NCBI RefSeq assembly: GCF_013391415.1
Contig: NZ_JACAXB010000034.1
Location: 124,001 to 188,000 of the forward strand
Direction of reading: 5' to 3'
Origin: Aquitalea sp. LB_tupeE
GTDB taxonomy: Bacteria > Pseudomonadota > Gammaproteobacteria > Burkholderiales > Chromobacteriaceae
DNA length: 64,000 nucleotides
Notes under the pieces: generated by a model
Databases searched by the model: none
Told to the model about the DNA's origin: nothing
Seen by the model: only the letters and a program-made list of their open reading frames with translations
Translations under genes and position numbers: made by a program
Shown: piece by piece, positions 1 to 8,596 of the stretch
Layout of the letters: every line of letters begins with the position of its first letter
Numbering within the stretch: position 1 is the stretch's first letter

Positions 1-155
1 GACAGGGCCAGTCCGGCCACTGGCCAGGCCGGGCGCGACAGCAGGCTGGCACTGGACAGAACAATGGCCGGGATTCCGACAAAATGGGTGGCGATATTGC
101 GCCAGTCACGATGGTAGGCGGCATATGCAGCCAGTTGCTGCGGCAAGGTGCTCAT
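1..155 (-). CDS. Mpo1-like (DUF962) membrane protein, N-terminal part
   Basis: Only the first 51 residues are inside the window; the gene runs off the left edge. The start ATG at 155 follows AAGGAGGAAC. The protein begins MSTLPQQLAAYAAYHRDWRN and continues with the N-THFVGIP signature, typical of the DUF962/YGL010w/Mpo1-like family. In yeast, Mpo1 is a membrane 2-hydroxy fatty-acid dioxygenase; bacterial members are mostly uncharacterised. The gene is divergent from the CRP/FNR-type regulator at 253 with a 97-base gap, so the regulator may control it. Family assignment is fairly secure; the function is by family only. Confidence 0.75.
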   Translation of the reverse strand, partial: MSTLPQQLAAYAAYHRDWRNIATHFVGIPAIVLSSASLLSRPAWPVAGLAL

Positions 156-252
156 GATGTTCCTCCTTGTTGTTGTCAGCGGCACAAGCCCTGCATCATC
201 AGGCAGAATGCGTTTTTGCAGTGTCAGCCAGCCGACATAGCACGGAGATATC

Positions 253-990
253 ATGTCCCAGTCATCAGGCAGCGCCAGCTTGCCCGCCTCCCTCTGTAGT
301 AGCAGCTGGTTCCAGTCCCTGCCAGCGGACTTGCAGCACTGGCTGCAACAGCATGCCCGGCTGCGAGTGCTGCCTGCCGGCCAGCGGCTGTTTGCCCGTG
401 GCGATACCGCTGACGGCCTGTACGGCCTGGCCGAGGGGCTGGTAAGAATCAGCGGCAGTGATGCCAGCGGTCAGGAAGCCATTGCTGCCGTGCTGGCTCC
501 ACCGCAGTGGTTTGGTGAAATTGCCCTGTTTGATGCCGCCAGCCGCACCCACGATGCCTGGACAGACAGCACCGTCACCCTGGTGCATGTGCCACAAGCA
601 CCGTTGCTGGCGCTGCTGGCCGCTCAGCCACAGTACTGGCGCGACCTGGGCCGGCTGCTCAGTCAGAAGGTACGCGCTTCATTTATTGCCATGGAAGACC
701 TGATGCTGCTGCCGCCCGGCCCACGGCTGGCACGACGGCTGTTGCAGATGAGTAATAGTTACGGTGCATTGCAGGGCAGCACCCTGCGCGAACTGCCGCT
801 GTCGCAAACCCGGCTGGCGGCCATGCTGGCGCTGTCGCGGCAGACGGTAAACCAGCAGCTGCAAGCACTCTCTGCCGCCGGGCTGCTGCGCTTGCGCCGT
901 GGGGTGGTGGAAATTGTCGACCTGCCGGGCTTGCAAAAAATGGCCCACCAACATCAGGAATTATCCGGCAGCACGCCAGGCAATAAGTAA
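253..990 (+). CDS. CRP/FNR-type transcriptional regulator
   Basis: This 245-residue protein has a cyclic-nucleotide-binding fold at about residues 35-125 and a C-terminal winged helix (about 183-222, with LALSRQTVNQQL as recognition helix). The phosphate-binding-cassette region reads GEIALFDAASRTHDA, with one Arg kept but the usual Ser replaced, so cAMP binding is uncertain. It lacks the N-terminal Cys cluster of FNR (a single Cys near residue 15), so it should not carry an Fe-S oxygen sensor. The start has GGAG 6 bases upstream. It is divergent from the Mpo1-like gene, its likely target or partner. The ligand is unknown. Confidence 0.85.
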   Translation: MSQSSGSASLPASLCSSSWFQSLPADLQHWLQQHARLRVLPAGQRLFARGDTADGLYGLAEGLVRISGSDASGQEAIAAVLAPPQWFGEIALFDAASRTHDAWTDSTVTLVHVPQAPLLALLAAQPQYWRDLGRLLSQKVRASFIAMEDLMLLPPGPRLARRLLQMSNSYGALQGSTLRELPLSQTRLAAMLALSRQTVNQQLQALSAAGLLRLRRGVVEIVDLPGLQKMAHQHQELSGSTPGNK

Positions 991-1055
991 AAGCCCCGAT
1001 GACGCACACGCTACAAAAAGGTAAGGTTGCCCCTCCTCCTTTGTAGACGACTCTT

Positions 1056-1083
1056 TTCCCACGCCAGGCGTGGGATTTCTTTG
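1056..1083 (+). terminator. Hairpin terminator after the CRP/FNR-type gene
   Basis: CCCACGC (1058-1064) and GCGTGGG (1068-1074) form a perfect 7-bp stem with a 3-base loop, followed by ATTTCTTTG. It lies 66 bases after the regulator stop and just before the next ATG at 1090, which argues against starting that gene upstream at 1027. The T-tract is imperfect. Confidence 0.5.
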
Positions 1084-1089
1084 TCCACG

Positions 1090-1320
1090 ATGCCCTTGCT
1101 CACCATCAACGCCCACAACAGCCTGCCTGGCCTAGTCCTGCCAGACTTCGAATCCGTCAGACGCATTCCGGCCGGGGTATACGATATTGTCGGCCGCTGT
1201 ACCGGCCCCTGTGGTGGCCCGATGTGGATTCTGCGCCAAGGCGAGAATGCCTGGTTGCTGGATCAGGCATTTTACGAATGGCTGCTGGAACAGCAGGCAC
1301 AGGAACTGCAACCCGCCTGA
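1090..1320 (+). CDS. Small conserved hypothetical protein
   Basis: This is a 76-residue protein, MPLLTINAHNSLPGLVLPDF and so on, with no domain I recognise. It has a CTGPCGGP motif in the middle and an acidic, aromatic C-terminal half (WLLDQAFYEWLLEQQ). I chose ATG 1090 over an earlier in-frame start at 1027 because the intervening codons overlap a terminator hairpin. No strong ribosome-binding site is visible. It is convergent with the EamA-type gene. The coding call rests on codon use and length only. Confidence 0.5.
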   Translation: MPLLTINAHNSLPGLVLPDFESVRRIPAGVYDIVGRCTGPCGGPMWILRQGENAWLLDQAFYEWLLEQQAQELQPA

Positions 1321-1334
1321 GACGGCCCGGATGG

Positions 1335-1760
1335 CTAACGGCGGATAGCCAGCACCAGCACCCCCAGCGCCACCAAACCAATACCCAGCCATTCCCGCAA
1401 ACCGGGGCGCTCGCCCAGAAACAGCACGGCAAACACGGCTACCAGCACCAGGCTGAGCTTGTCCACCGGTGCCACCTTGCTGGCTTCGCCCAACTGCAAG
1501 GCTCGGAAGTAACACACCCAGGATGCTCCGGTTGCCAGCCCGGACAGGCCAAGAAACAACCAGGTCTGGCCCGGCAGCTGCAAAGGGTTGCGCCACTTAC
1601 CGGTCAGCCAGACAAAAGCCGACAGCACCAGCGCAATGATGCCGGTGCGGATCAGCGTGGCCAGATCTGCATCAACCTGGCGCAAACCAGCCTTGGCCAG
1701 AATGGCGGTCAGCGCGGCAAATACGGCGGACAACAAGGCCCATGGCAACCAGCCATCCAT
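1335..1760 (-). CDS. EamA/DMT-type half transporter
   Basis: This 141-residue membrane protein has about five hydrophobic segments and corresponds to one EamA repeat, where normal drug/metabolite transporters have two. Half-size members of this superfamily act as dimers. Motifs include LTAILAKAGL near the N-terminus and the C-terminal FLGERPGLREWLGIGLVALGV, typical of the EamA fold. ATG 1760 is preceded by GAGG at 9 bases; an upstream GTG (1775) and ATG (1769) are possible. The substrate is unknown. Confidence 0.8.
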   Translation of the reverse strand: MDGWLPWALLSAVFAALTAILAKAGLRQVDADLATLIRTGIIALVLSAFVWLTGKWRNPLQLPGQTWLFLGLSGLATGASWVCYFRALQLGEASKVAPVDKLSLVLVAVFAVLFLGERPGLREWLGIGLVALGVLVLAIRR

Positions 1761-1870
1761 TGTTTTCATCCTCACATTAAATAACTTGTTTTATCCGCAT
1801 GACAGTCTGGCCGGATGGTGATGAGCGGCGTAGACTACGGCCGGTTCATCATTTCAACACCCCACCCGCC

Positions 1871-2002
1871 ATGACATCGGCAAAATCCGTCAGTCTACTG
1901 GTCTTGTTGCTGCTTGCCTTACAGGCCGGTCATCATCAGGAAAGCAAAACGCTTAACCCGCTACAGCCGCGCCTGATCAAGAATATCCTGCGCATGCGTT
2001 AA
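1871..2002 (+). CDS. Possible small secreted peptide
   Basis: The open frame encodes 43 residues: MTSAKSVSLLVLLLLALQAG, which looks like a signal peptide, then a polar tail ending LIKNILRMR. There is no convincing ribosome-binding site and no known family. It overlaps the end of the convergent YkgJ gene by 4 bases. It is short enough to be chance, but the clean hydrophobic leader makes a real small protein possible. Confidence 0.3.
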   Translation: MTSAKSVSLLVLLLLALQAGHHQESKTLNPLQPRLIKNILRMR

Positions 2003-2652
2003 AGCGGCGGCACATCCTTACCGTCCAGCCAGAGCTCTCCGGCCGATGGCTGCTCCAGCGCCCACAGCAAGCCATGGGTAAGTTCCAGCGGTGCCATCGA
2101 CAGGCCTGCCTGCCGATACCCCTGCGCCGTACCGGCCTGCAAGGCTTCCGCTGCCAGGGTGATGGCCAAATCCTGCTGAATATGTACTGCACCTTGCTGA
2201 CAATCTGCCGCCGAGAAGGAATGTGCTTTGCGACAGTTTGCCGGTCGCCACGGGTAAATGCTGCACATGTTGTCTTGCAGGAATACGCAAGGCAAGCGCG
2301 GGGCAGGCTCCCTGGCATTTTCCAGTAGGGCCAGCCGCAGACGCAGGCGTTGCAGCAAGTCCTGACGCCGCGCCTCAGGCCAGTCTTGCAGGCAGCCTGC
2401 CAGGCGCAGCGCTTCGACAGGGCTTACCTCCACCCGCAAATGACAGCAGCTGGCGCAGCCCGCCTGACAGGCAGGTGCTTGGCCGCGCAGAGCTGCCTGG
2501 GCAACCGTCTTGTCGATGGCGGCATGCAAAAAGCCCACCATGTGCAGTGCTTGCTCCAGTTCCGGGCGCTCGCCCAACTCCCGCGCCACCCGCTGGCCAA
2601 CCTGGACAATCGAGGCTTTCAGTGCCGCCTGCTCCTGTTCACCCAACTGCAT
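1999..2652 (-). CDS. YkgJ family cysteine-cluster protein
   Basis: The 217-residue protein carries the Zn/Fe-chelating cysteine cluster of the YkgJ family. It has C62, C66, C69 and C70 (CQAGCASCC) and later C122, C130, C140 and C151, the C-terminal group around YPWRPANCRKAHS. Members are thought to bind a metal or Fe-S centre; the cellular role is not established. Length is somewhat above the compact members because of an N-terminal helical extension of about 60 residues. The start at 2652 has an AGAGGGCAGG purine stretch upstream. It appears to be a single-gene unit. Confidence 0.8.
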   Translation of the reverse strand: MQLGEQEQAALKASIVQVGQRVARELGERPELEQALHMVGFLHAAIDKTVAQAALRGQAPACQAGCASCCHLRVEVSPVEALRLAGCLQDWPEARRQDLLQRLRLRLALLENAREPAPRLPCVFLQDNMCSIYPWRPANCRKAHSFSAADCQQGAVHIQQDLAITLAAEALQAGTAQGYRQAGLSMAPLELTHGLLWALEQPSAGELWLDGKDVPPL

Positions 2653-2801
2653 GCCTGCCCTCTTTTCTGTGTTGCCGCCAGCGTATGCCGGAGCGAAATG
2701 CTTCCCGTTTGATCATGATCATCCGCCATGCGCTTGTCACATGCCAGCGCTCTGGCCCGGTATTACACTGCTGCCTATGGCATTCAAACGATTGTTCCAA
2801 T

Positions 2802-3056
2802 ATGACAGAAGCAGAAATCATCCGCCTGATCAATTCCCTTGAGCAAGCCCCGGACCGCGCCATGCTGGCCGAACTTGCCCTGCTGCTGGGTTCAGCCTAC
2901 CAATGCGGAGAGCTGGGCCTGGCCGACCTGCACCGGCTGAGCACACCGGGCCGGGCTGTGTTCAACCAGTTGTGCGAACTGATTGCCAGCCTGCAACCGC
3001 ACGGGCTGCGTCATGAAACGGTCAATCAGTTGCAAGCCATGTTGGGCCGTCGCTGA
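2802..3056 (+). CDS. Small hypothetical helical protein
   Basis: This 84-residue, Leu-rich, mostly helical protein (MTEAEIIRLINSLEQ through QLQAMLGRR) matches no family I recognise. It is soluble with no signal peptide, and its single clear Cys pair is too far apart for a standard metal site. There is no good Shine-Dalgarno sequence before ATG 2802, so the start is uncertain. It lies divergent from the YkgJ gene, 149 bases away. Confidence 0.5.
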   Translation: MTEAEIIRLINSLEQAPDRAMLAELALLLGSAYQCGELGLADLHRLSTPGRAVFNQLCELIASLQPHGLRHETVNQLQAMLGRR

Positions 3057-3127
3057 AACTTAAGATTTGCTTAAGCCTCTCCTGCCAACATCAGCATGGG
3101 GAATGGTCCCCTTTCTGGAGAGTTCAC

Positions 3128-3316
3128 ATGTCACTGTCGTTCAATCCGGCGCTCAGCAGCGCTCCCTACCCTGTCACCCGTAGTACTGCTGCGCCGCAGC
3201 CCAGCGCAACCCGTGACAAGGATGGTGACAATGATGGCAGCACGTCTGCTGTCGAAGCGGCTGCACCGCGCGCCATCAGCGCCACCATCGGCAATCGCAT
3301 CAATACCACCGCCTGA
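3128..3316 (+). CDS. Small protein with an EF-hand-like DxDxDxxDG stretch
   Basis: This 62-residue protein is preceded by a good GGAGAG ribosome-binding site and followed by a hairpin terminator, which supports a real gene. It is rich in Ser, Ala, Thr and Pro, without a signal peptide or membrane segment. The middle contains RDKDGDNDGS, resembling a single EF-hand or dockerin-type calcium loop. The function is unknown, and one isolated loop is weak evidence for calcium binding. Confidence 0.6.
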   Translation: MSLSFNPALSSAPYPVTRSTAAPQPSATRDKDGDNDGSTSAVEAAAPRAISATIGNRINTTA

Positions 3317-3325
3317 AGCCAGACG

Positions 3326-3356
3326 CCCTGCCCGGCGCATGACGGGCGGGGTTTTA
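3326..3356 (+). terminator. Rho-independent terminator
   Basis: CCCTGCCCG (3326-3334) pairs with CGGGCGGGG (3343-3351) with one wobble, followed by TTTT. It ends the small EF-hand-like gene and lies just before the stop of the convergent MATE gene. Confidence 0.75.
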
Positions 3357-3361
3357 CACTC

Positions 3362-4717
3362 TCAAGACAGGGTCGAGACAGTTTGCCGCTCTGACACACT
3401 ATCCCTTAAACCTGGCCAAGCCAGGGTCAGCAACACACCGCGCATGGCCATCAGCACCAATAGCGCGGCCCAGATGCCGTGATTGCCCAGCCGCGGCTGC
3501 AACAGCCACAGCGCGGGCACGTAGGCAGCAAAGCTCAACAACATGCCATTGCGTAGTACAGCGGTGCGCATGGCACCCATGAACACCCCGTCCCAGAAGA
3601 AAGCCCAGATGCACACCGGCGGCAGCAGCACCAGCCACGGCCAGTACCGCGCTGCCAACTGCTGCAACTGCGCATCCGGGGTCATCATGGGCAGATACAC
3701 CAGGCCGAGCAAAGCCATGCCCAGCGCCAGCAGGCTGCTCCAGGCCAGTGACAGCCAGGCGCAGCGCCGCACCACCAGTCTTAATCCGCTTCGGCTTTGT
3801 GCGCCAATGGCATGTGCGCCATGCACCTCGGCCGCAACGGCAAAGCCATCCAGCAAGCTGACGCACACCATGAAGGCCTGCAGCAGCAACTGATTGGCAG
3901 CCAGGGTGAGGCTGCCCAGCTGCGCGGCACTACGCGTCATCAAGGCAAAGGCCAGTGTCAGCAGCAAGGTACGCAGCATGATGTCCAGATTAGCAGCAAA
4001 CAATTGCTTCCATGCCGCACCGCCACCGACACGCGCCAAGGCCTGACGCCAACGCGGCCACGCCACATGGCGCAACATGATGCGCGCCGCCAGCATGCTG
4101 CCCACAGCCTCGGCAATGGCGGTAGCCCAGCCGGCACCGGCCACGCCCCAGCCCAGCACGCTGACCAGCAGCACCGCCAGAACAGCGTTGAGCACATTCA
4201 TCAGTACTTGCAGCACCATCACCTGGCGCGACTGCCCCAGACCCAGCAACCAGGCAAACTGCGCATAAGACAACAAGGTAAACGGGGCCGACCAGATGCG
4301 GGCAGCGTAGTAGTCGCGGGTAAGCCCGGCCACATCGGGCGGCGGAGCCAGAAAATGCAATGAAAGCCACAACAAGGGTTGATGCAGCAACAACAGGCCC
4401 AGGCCACCCAGCAAGGCCGCCAGCATCGGCCTTAAGCCGGCCAGCACTACCGCTTCCGGGCTTTGCTGACCCGTGGCCTGCGCCACCAGACCGGTGGTGG
4501 TAAAACGCAGAAAACTGAAGCACCAGTACAGCACGGTGAAAATGCTGCCACCCACGGCGACGGCTGCCAACGCCAGCGGGCTGCCAAGTCGCCCCAGTAC
4601 CGCACTATCCACCAATCCCATCAGGGGGGTGGCCAGCGCGGCCAGCATCACCGGTATGGCAAAGGCAATCAGTTGACGGGTGGAGGGGGCGTGGTATGAC
4701 TGCTCGACGACATGCAT
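3362..4717 (-). CDS. MATE family efflux transporter (DinF-like)
   Basis: The 451-residue inner-membrane protein has about 12 transmembrane segments and the N-terminal MATE signature IPVMLAALATPLMGLVDSAV followed by LGRLGSP. The short loop FTTTGLVAQATGQQ is typical of the DinF branch. MATE proteins expel cationic compounds or drugs using Na+ or H+. The start was set at the ATG before HVVEQSYHAPSTRQ; the Shine-Dalgarno is weak, and a longer reading from 4777 is possible but adds an implausible Cys/Ala leader. It seems to be transcribed alone. Confidence 0.88.
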   Translation of the reverse strand: MHVVEQSYHAPSTRQLIAFAIPVMLAALATPLMGLVDSAVLGRLGSPLALAAVAVGGSIFTVLYWCFSFLRFTTTGLVAQATGQQSPEAVVLAGLRPMLAALLGGLGLLLLHQPLLWLSLHFLAPPPDVAGLTRDYYAARIWSAPFTLLSYAQFAWLLGLGQSRQVMVLQVLMNVLNAVLAVLLVSVLGWGVAGAGWATAIAEAVGSMLAARIMLRHVAWPRWRQALARVGGGAAWKQLFAANLDIMLRTLLLTLAFALMTRSAAQLGSLTLAANQLLLQAFMVCVSLLDGFAVAAEVHGAHAIGAQSRSGLRLVVRRCAWLSLAWSSLLALGMALLGLVYLPMMTPDAQLQQLAARYWPWLVLLPPVCIWAFFWDGVFMGAMRTAVLRNGMLLSFAAYVPALWLLQPRLGNHGIWAALLVLMAMRGVLLTLAWPGLRDSVSERQTVSTLS

Positions 4718-4789
4718 GAGGGACGCTCGGGTAAAGGTGCATGGTAGCAAAGCGCAGTCTGCTGCGGCAGCTGCCATGTGCGGCCCATG

Positions 4790-4821
4790 AAAAAAGCACC
4801 CGCTGAAAGGGGTGCTTTTTA
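4790..4821 (-). terminator. Rho-independent terminator of yjdM
   Basis: AAAAAGCACCC (4791-4801) and GGGTGCTTTTT (4810-4820) form a perfect 11-bp stem with an 8-base loop and T-tracts on both sides, so it can act in both directions. It follows the minus-strand yjdM gene. Confidence 0.85.
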
Positions 4822-4838
4822 CCAGAAAAACCGCTGAC

Positions 4839-5180
4839 TCAGGCTTTTTTGACGAATTCGGATTTCAAACCCATGGCACCGATGCCATCGATCTTGCAGT
4901 CGATGTCATGATCGCCATCCACCAGACGGATGTTCTTGACCTTGGTGCCCACCTTCACCACCAATGACGAACCCTTCACTTTCAGGTCCTTGATGACGGT
5001 GACGGTATCACCATCCTGCAGCAGATTGCCATTGGCATCGCGCACTTCACGGCCCTGCTCTTCGCCAGCCGCTTCGGCCTGAGCCGACCATTCGTGTGCG
5101 CACTCCGGACATACCAGCATGGCGCCGTCTTCATAGGTGAACTGGGAACCACACTGGGGACAATTGGGCAAACCGCTCAT
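4839..5180 (-). CDS. yjdM: YjdM (PhnA-type) zinc-ribbon protein
   Basis: This 113-residue cytosolic protein has an N-terminal zinc ribbon (C7, C10, C24 and C27 in CPQC and CPEC) and a C-terminal SH3-like KOW-type barrel with [20 protein letters not shown], the hallmark of the YjdM/PhnA family. Despite the old name phnA, this family is not phosphonoacetate hydrolase; its role is not settled. ATG 5180 directly precedes SGLPNCPQ, the family's normal N-terminus, with AAGGTA upstream. A perfect terminator follows. Confidence 0.9.
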   Translation of the reverse strand: MSGLPNCPQCGSQFTYEDGAMLVCPECAHEWSAQAEAAGEEQGREVRDANGNLLQDGDTVTVIKDLKVKGSSLVVKVGTKVKNIRLVDGDHDIDCKIDGIGAMGLKSEFVKKA

Positions 5181-5320
5181 GCTGTACCTTGCTAAAAAAT
5201 CAGACTGAATCAACACCATTCACCACCGGCAAATGGCACAAAAGCCGGTCATTGTACGCCAGTACGCCATCAAGTTCACCTGTTGACAGCAGGGTCAATG
5301 TTCCGACCGGTGTCATTGCC

Positions 5321-6343
5321 TCAACGCGGAGCCTGTCGCCGGAAGGCCCACCACCCGGCCAGCAGGGTAAAGCTGGCCACCAGTACCACCAGCACCCAAA
5401 AACCATGCGGATGATTGGCCAACGGCACGCCACCCACATTCATGCCGAAAAAACCGGCCACGATATTGATGGGTAGCGCCAGCACCGTGACCATAGTCAG
5501 TGTGAACAAGGTGCGGTTGGTCTGCTCGTTCAGTTTGGCGGCCAGTTCTTCTTGCAGCAGCTTGATGCGTTCCACCAGCGTAGCCAGGTCGTTTAGCACC
5601 AGCGAAAACTCTTCGGTGGACTCGCGCAGCGCCTGCACATCCGGCTCGGCCAGCCAGGCCGGTGGCCGGTTCAGCAGGCGAAACAGGGCTCCGGGTTCGG
5701 GTGCCAGCAGCCGCTGCATACGCACCAGGGTACGCCGCATGCCGGAAAGTTCGGCTCGATGGTCCTGTAAGTGTTCGGCCAGCAGCCTATCCTCGACGTG
5801 ATCCACCTTGCGACTGGACTCCCGCACAATCGCCGCCATCACATCGGCTTGATCCTGCATCAGGTGGAATAACAGCGAGCGTGCCGACGGAAACACCTCC
5901 CCCGCTTTTACCGCCGCGCGCAAGCGGTCCACCGAGCGCAGCGGACGAACCCGGGCAGTCACCAGCAAGCGGCTACCTGCCGCCACCCACAGCGTGGCCA
6001 CATCGGAAGTCACCACGCCAAAACCCAGCGCCACATCATTAATGACGGCCAGCAGCATGCCATCTACCGCTTCAATGCGCGTGGACCCGCCGCCAGCATG
6101 CAGCATTTCGGCAAAGCCCTCCGGCAGGGACAGATTGGCGCGAATCCAGCGCTCGCAAGCCGCATGTGCCAGATTGAAATGCAACCAGACAAAGCCCTCG
6201 GCGGCAGGCGATGTATCCTGCAGAAACTGCAGCGCCTGTTCCGAACCAATTGCTTCCCCTGCCTGGCCGGGCAAAAAACGAAATCCGCTGATCAGGCCAA
6301 CCTGATCAGCACCATAACTTGCACAGGCAATCGACAGGCTCAT
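5321..6343 (-). CDS. zntB: CorA-family transporter, ZntB-like
   Basis: The 340-residue protein has a large cytosolic N-terminal domain, a long helical stalk (about 170-275) and two C-terminal membrane helices. The pore signature GMN is at 300-302, followed by VGGVPLANHPHGF, which matches ZntB rather than Mg2+-type CorA. ZntB proteins form pentamers that move Zn2+. The start at 6343 is supported by GGAGAGAGAAG upstream; a longer in-frame reading to 6454 lacks support. No adjacent gene clarifies regulation. Confidence 0.88.
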   Translation of the reverse strand: MSLSIACASYGADQVGLISGFRFLPGQAGEAIGSEQALQFLQDTSPAAEGFVWLHFNLAHAACERWIRANLSLPEGFAEMLHAGGGSTRIEAVDGMLLAVINDVALGFGVVTSDVATLWVAAGSRLLVTARVRPLRSVDRLRAAVKAGEVFPSARSLLFHLMQDQADVMAAIVRESSRKVDHVEDRLLAEHLQDHRAELSGMRRTLVRMQRLLAPEPGALFRLLNRPPAWLAEPDVQALRESTEEFSLVLNDLATLVERIKLLQEELAAKLNEQTNRTLFTLTMVTVLALPINIVAGFFGMNVGGVPLANHPHGFWVLVVLVASFTLLAGWWAFRRQAPR

Positions 6344-6647
6344 TGCTAACTTCTCTCTCCGGATAAGGGACATACAGCGGCCCGTGGCACGGCCCAGAAC
6401 CGCGGGCAAGCATATCATCAGCCCAGCCCGTCCTTGACGACAATCCGGTGACAATCCAAGCAGCGGGCCAGCTCCTCACTACGCTAGGCGCCCTAGCATT
6501 CCGTGAAAATTCTTATAGCTCAACAGGATAAATAATCAGTTCAATCAGGAATAACCCGGTTAATGGCTCTTTGGATAATTCTTAGACTGGCACACGTTCA
6601 ATCGTGAACAACAACACCCAGAACTGATACCAGTCGAGGATCATCAC
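6344..6647. other. Gene-free divergent region
   Basis: This 304-base stretch lies between the zntB-like gene and the small secreted lysine-rich protein, which are divergently transcribed, so it should hold both promoters. The right half is AT-rich (around 6505-6600). I see no clear operator, terminator or RNA. Confidence 0.5.
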
Positions 6648-6884
6648 ATGAAATTCTCCGCTCTTGCCATCATCGCCACCCTGATTGCCACTCCTGCGCT
6701 GGCCAACAAGCTGCACCAGGAACAACCGACCGCCAGCGAGGTAAAAGCCTGGGAAGCTGACCAGGCAAAGATCAAGAAACAGGAAGCCAAGAAAAAGAAA
6801 CACCAGAAACACAAGCAGGCCAGCTCGGCCGCAAGCACGCAGTCCAAGAAAAACATTGGTAAGCGCGAAGACTCCAGCAAGTAA
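6648..6884 (+). CDS. Small exported Lys-rich protein
   Basis: This 78-residue protein has a clear signal peptide (MKFSALAIIATLIATPALA, cleavage after ALA) and a very basic mature part with lysine/histidine runs (KKQEAKKKKHQKHKQ) and a Ser/Ala-rich end. GAGGATC lies at good spacing before ATG 6648. No family is recognised; such basic periplasmic peptides may bind polyanions, but that is speculation. A strong hairpin follows. Confidence 0.7.
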   Translation: MKFSALAIIATLIATPALANKLHQEQPTASEVKAWEADQAKIKKQEAKKKKHQKHKQASSAASTQSKKNIGKREDSSK

Positions 6885-6890
6885 GCCACA

Positions 6891-6918
6891 CAGGGTGCTT
6901 GCCACGGCAAGCGCCCTG
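6891..6918 (+). terminator. Hairpin, possible terminator
   Basis: CAGGGTGCTTGCC (6891-6903) pairs with GGCAAGCGCCCTG (6906-6918) across 13 positions with one T-G wobble. There is no long T-tract afterwards, so termination is likely but not certain. Confidence 0.5.
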
Positions 6919-7034
6919 TCCATTTCCACGGATACAAGCGTCCCCGTCAGCCATTCCCCTCCCGCCCGCGCATTTAGCCGGACGTGCACCCGGCACAATC
7001 GGCAACAGCACAATACATTATTTGATCAAATCAT

Positions 7035-7064
7035 TTGGCAAGCATGGAAGGTCTAGGCTAGAAT
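7035..7064 (+). promoter_or_regulatory. Candidate sigma-70 promoter of the puuB-like gene
   Basis: TTGGCA (7035-7040) and TAGAAT (7059-7064), 18 bases apart, lie 43 bases before the ATG. A TTTGATCAAA palindrome (7021-7030) sits just upstream and could be an operator. It is based on consensus similarity only. Confidence 0.4.
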
Positions 7065-7106
7065 CGTCTGGCATGTGCAAAATATTAAACGAAAAAGTTT
7101 AACGAA

Positions 7107-8390
7107 ATGCCACAAACCAGCTACCCAGAATCCTACTATGCCGCCTCTGCCAAACCGGCCCCGTCCCGTCCGGCACTGCAAGGCGATATCGAAACCGACA
7201 TCTGCATCATCGGTGCAGGCTATACCGGTCTTTCCACCGCCATTTTCCTGCTGGAAAACGGCTTTAAGGTTACCGTACTGGAGGCCGCCAAGGTTGGTTT
7301 TGGCGCATCCGGCCGCAATGGTGGCCAGATCGTCAACAGCTACAGTCGCGACATTGATGTGATCGAACGCAGTGTTGGCAGCAAGCAGGCCAGGCTGCTG
7401 GGTGATATGGCCTTTGAAGGTGGCCGCATCATCCGCGAACGCATTGCCAAATACCATATCGACTGCGCACTGAAAGATGGCGGCGTATTTGCCGCCCTGA
7501 GTGAAAAGCAGATGGGGCATTTGCGATCACAAAAGGCATTATGGGAACGTTACGGCCACAAGCAACTGCAGCTGCTGGGCAAGGATGAGATGCGCGGCAT
7601 CGTGGCAACCGACCAATACATCGGCGGCATGCTGGACATGAGTGGCGGCCACATCCACCCGCTGAACCTGGCACTGGGCGAAGCCGCTGCGGTAGAACAA
7701 CTGGGTGGCGTCATCTACGAACAATCGCCCGCCCTCAGCATCGAACGCGGCCAGCAGCCAGTGGTAACCACCCCGCAAGGCCGGGTCAAGGCCAGGTTCC
7801 TGATCGTGGCCGGCAATGCCTACCTGGGCAATCTGCTACCGGAACTGGCTGCCAAATCCATGCCTTGCGGCACGCAGGTCATCACCACCGAACCCCTGAG
7901 CGACGAACTGGCTGCCAGCCTGCTGCCGCAGGACTACTGCGTGGAAGACTGTAACTACCTGCTGGACTACTACCGCCTGAGCGAAGACAAGCGGCTGATT
8001 TTTGGCGGGGGCGTGGTGTACGGCGCACGCGATCCGGCCAATATCGAAGCCATCATCCGGCCGAAGATGCTGAAAGTGTTCCCGCAACTGGCCAATGTAA
8101 AGATTGACTACGCCTGGACCGGCAACTTCCTGCTGACGCTGTCGCGCCTGCCGCAAGTGGGCCGCATTGGTGACAATATTTACTACTCGCAAGGCTGCAG
8201 CGGTCACGGTGTGACTTACACCCATCTGGCCGGCAAGATTCTGGCCGAGGCACTGCGCGGCCAGGCCGAGCGGTTTGATGCTTTTGCCACCTTGCCGCAC
8301 TATCCCTTCCCTGGCGGCACCCTGTTGCGGGTTCCGTTTACCGCCATGGGTGCCTGGTATTACTCGCTGCGCGACAAGCTGGGCATTTGA
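7107..8390 (+). CDS. puuB: FAD-dependent amine oxidase, gamma-glutamylputrescine oxidase type
   Basis: The 427-residue flavoenzyme has an N-terminal Rossmann FAD site (IIGAGYTGLSTAIFL, residues 34-48, with acidic E59 ending the second strand) and the DAO-family FGASGRNGGQIV motif at 65-76. The opening SYPESYYAASA is characteristic of the PuuB family, which oxidises gamma-glutamylputrescine with release of ammonia and H2O2. No puuA or puuD lies nearby, but putrescine genes occur at 19-24 kb. The enzyme might also act on other amines. A terminator follows directly. Confidence 0.85.
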   Translation: MPQTSYPESYYAASAKPAPSRPALQGDIETDICIIGAGYTGLSTAIFLLENGFKVTVLEAAKVGFGASGRNGGQIVNSYSRDIDVIERSVGSKQARLLGDMAFEGGRIIRERIAKYHIDCALKDGGVFAALSEKQMGHLRSQKALWERYGHKQLQLLGKDEMRGIVATDQYIGGMLDMSGGHIHPLNLALGEAAAVEQLGGVIYEQSPALSIERGQQPVVTTPQGRVKARFLIVAGNAYLGNLLPELAAKSMPCGTQVITTEPLSDELAASLLPQDYCVEDCNYLLDYYRLSEDKRLIFGGGVVYGARDPANIEAIIRPKMLKVFPQLANVKIDYAWTGNFLLTLSRLPQVGRIGDNIYYSQGCSGHGVTYTHLAGKILAEALRGQAERFDAFATLPHYPFPGGTLLRVPFTAMGAWYYSLRDKLGI

Positions 8391-8410
8391 AGAAAATTCC
8401 TCAGTAATCT

Positions 8411-8438
8411 AGGGCTGCCAACAAGCAGCCCTTTTTCT
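8411..8438 (+). terminator. Rho-independent terminator after puuB
   Basis: GGGCTGC (8412-8418) and GCAGCCC (8425-8431) form a perfect stem with a 6-base loop followed by TTTTTCTTT. Confidence 0.85.
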
Positions 8439-8596
8439 TTGCCTGATATTTACTGTTATTAACCTTGTTTGCAAAAGCAAACATTGTTTGACTTGTCTTG
8501 CCGCGCGAAGCACCGCCCGCCTCGGAGATAATACGCGCCAAGGGCATGATTCCGTCATGCTCACTCATCAAGACAGGGAAGGCAGAGCAAGAGCAG

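Noticed and set aside
1224-1784. A plus-strand open frame opposite the EamA-type gene
   Set aside because: It is antisense to a clear membrane protein and is His/Gln rich with no RBS.
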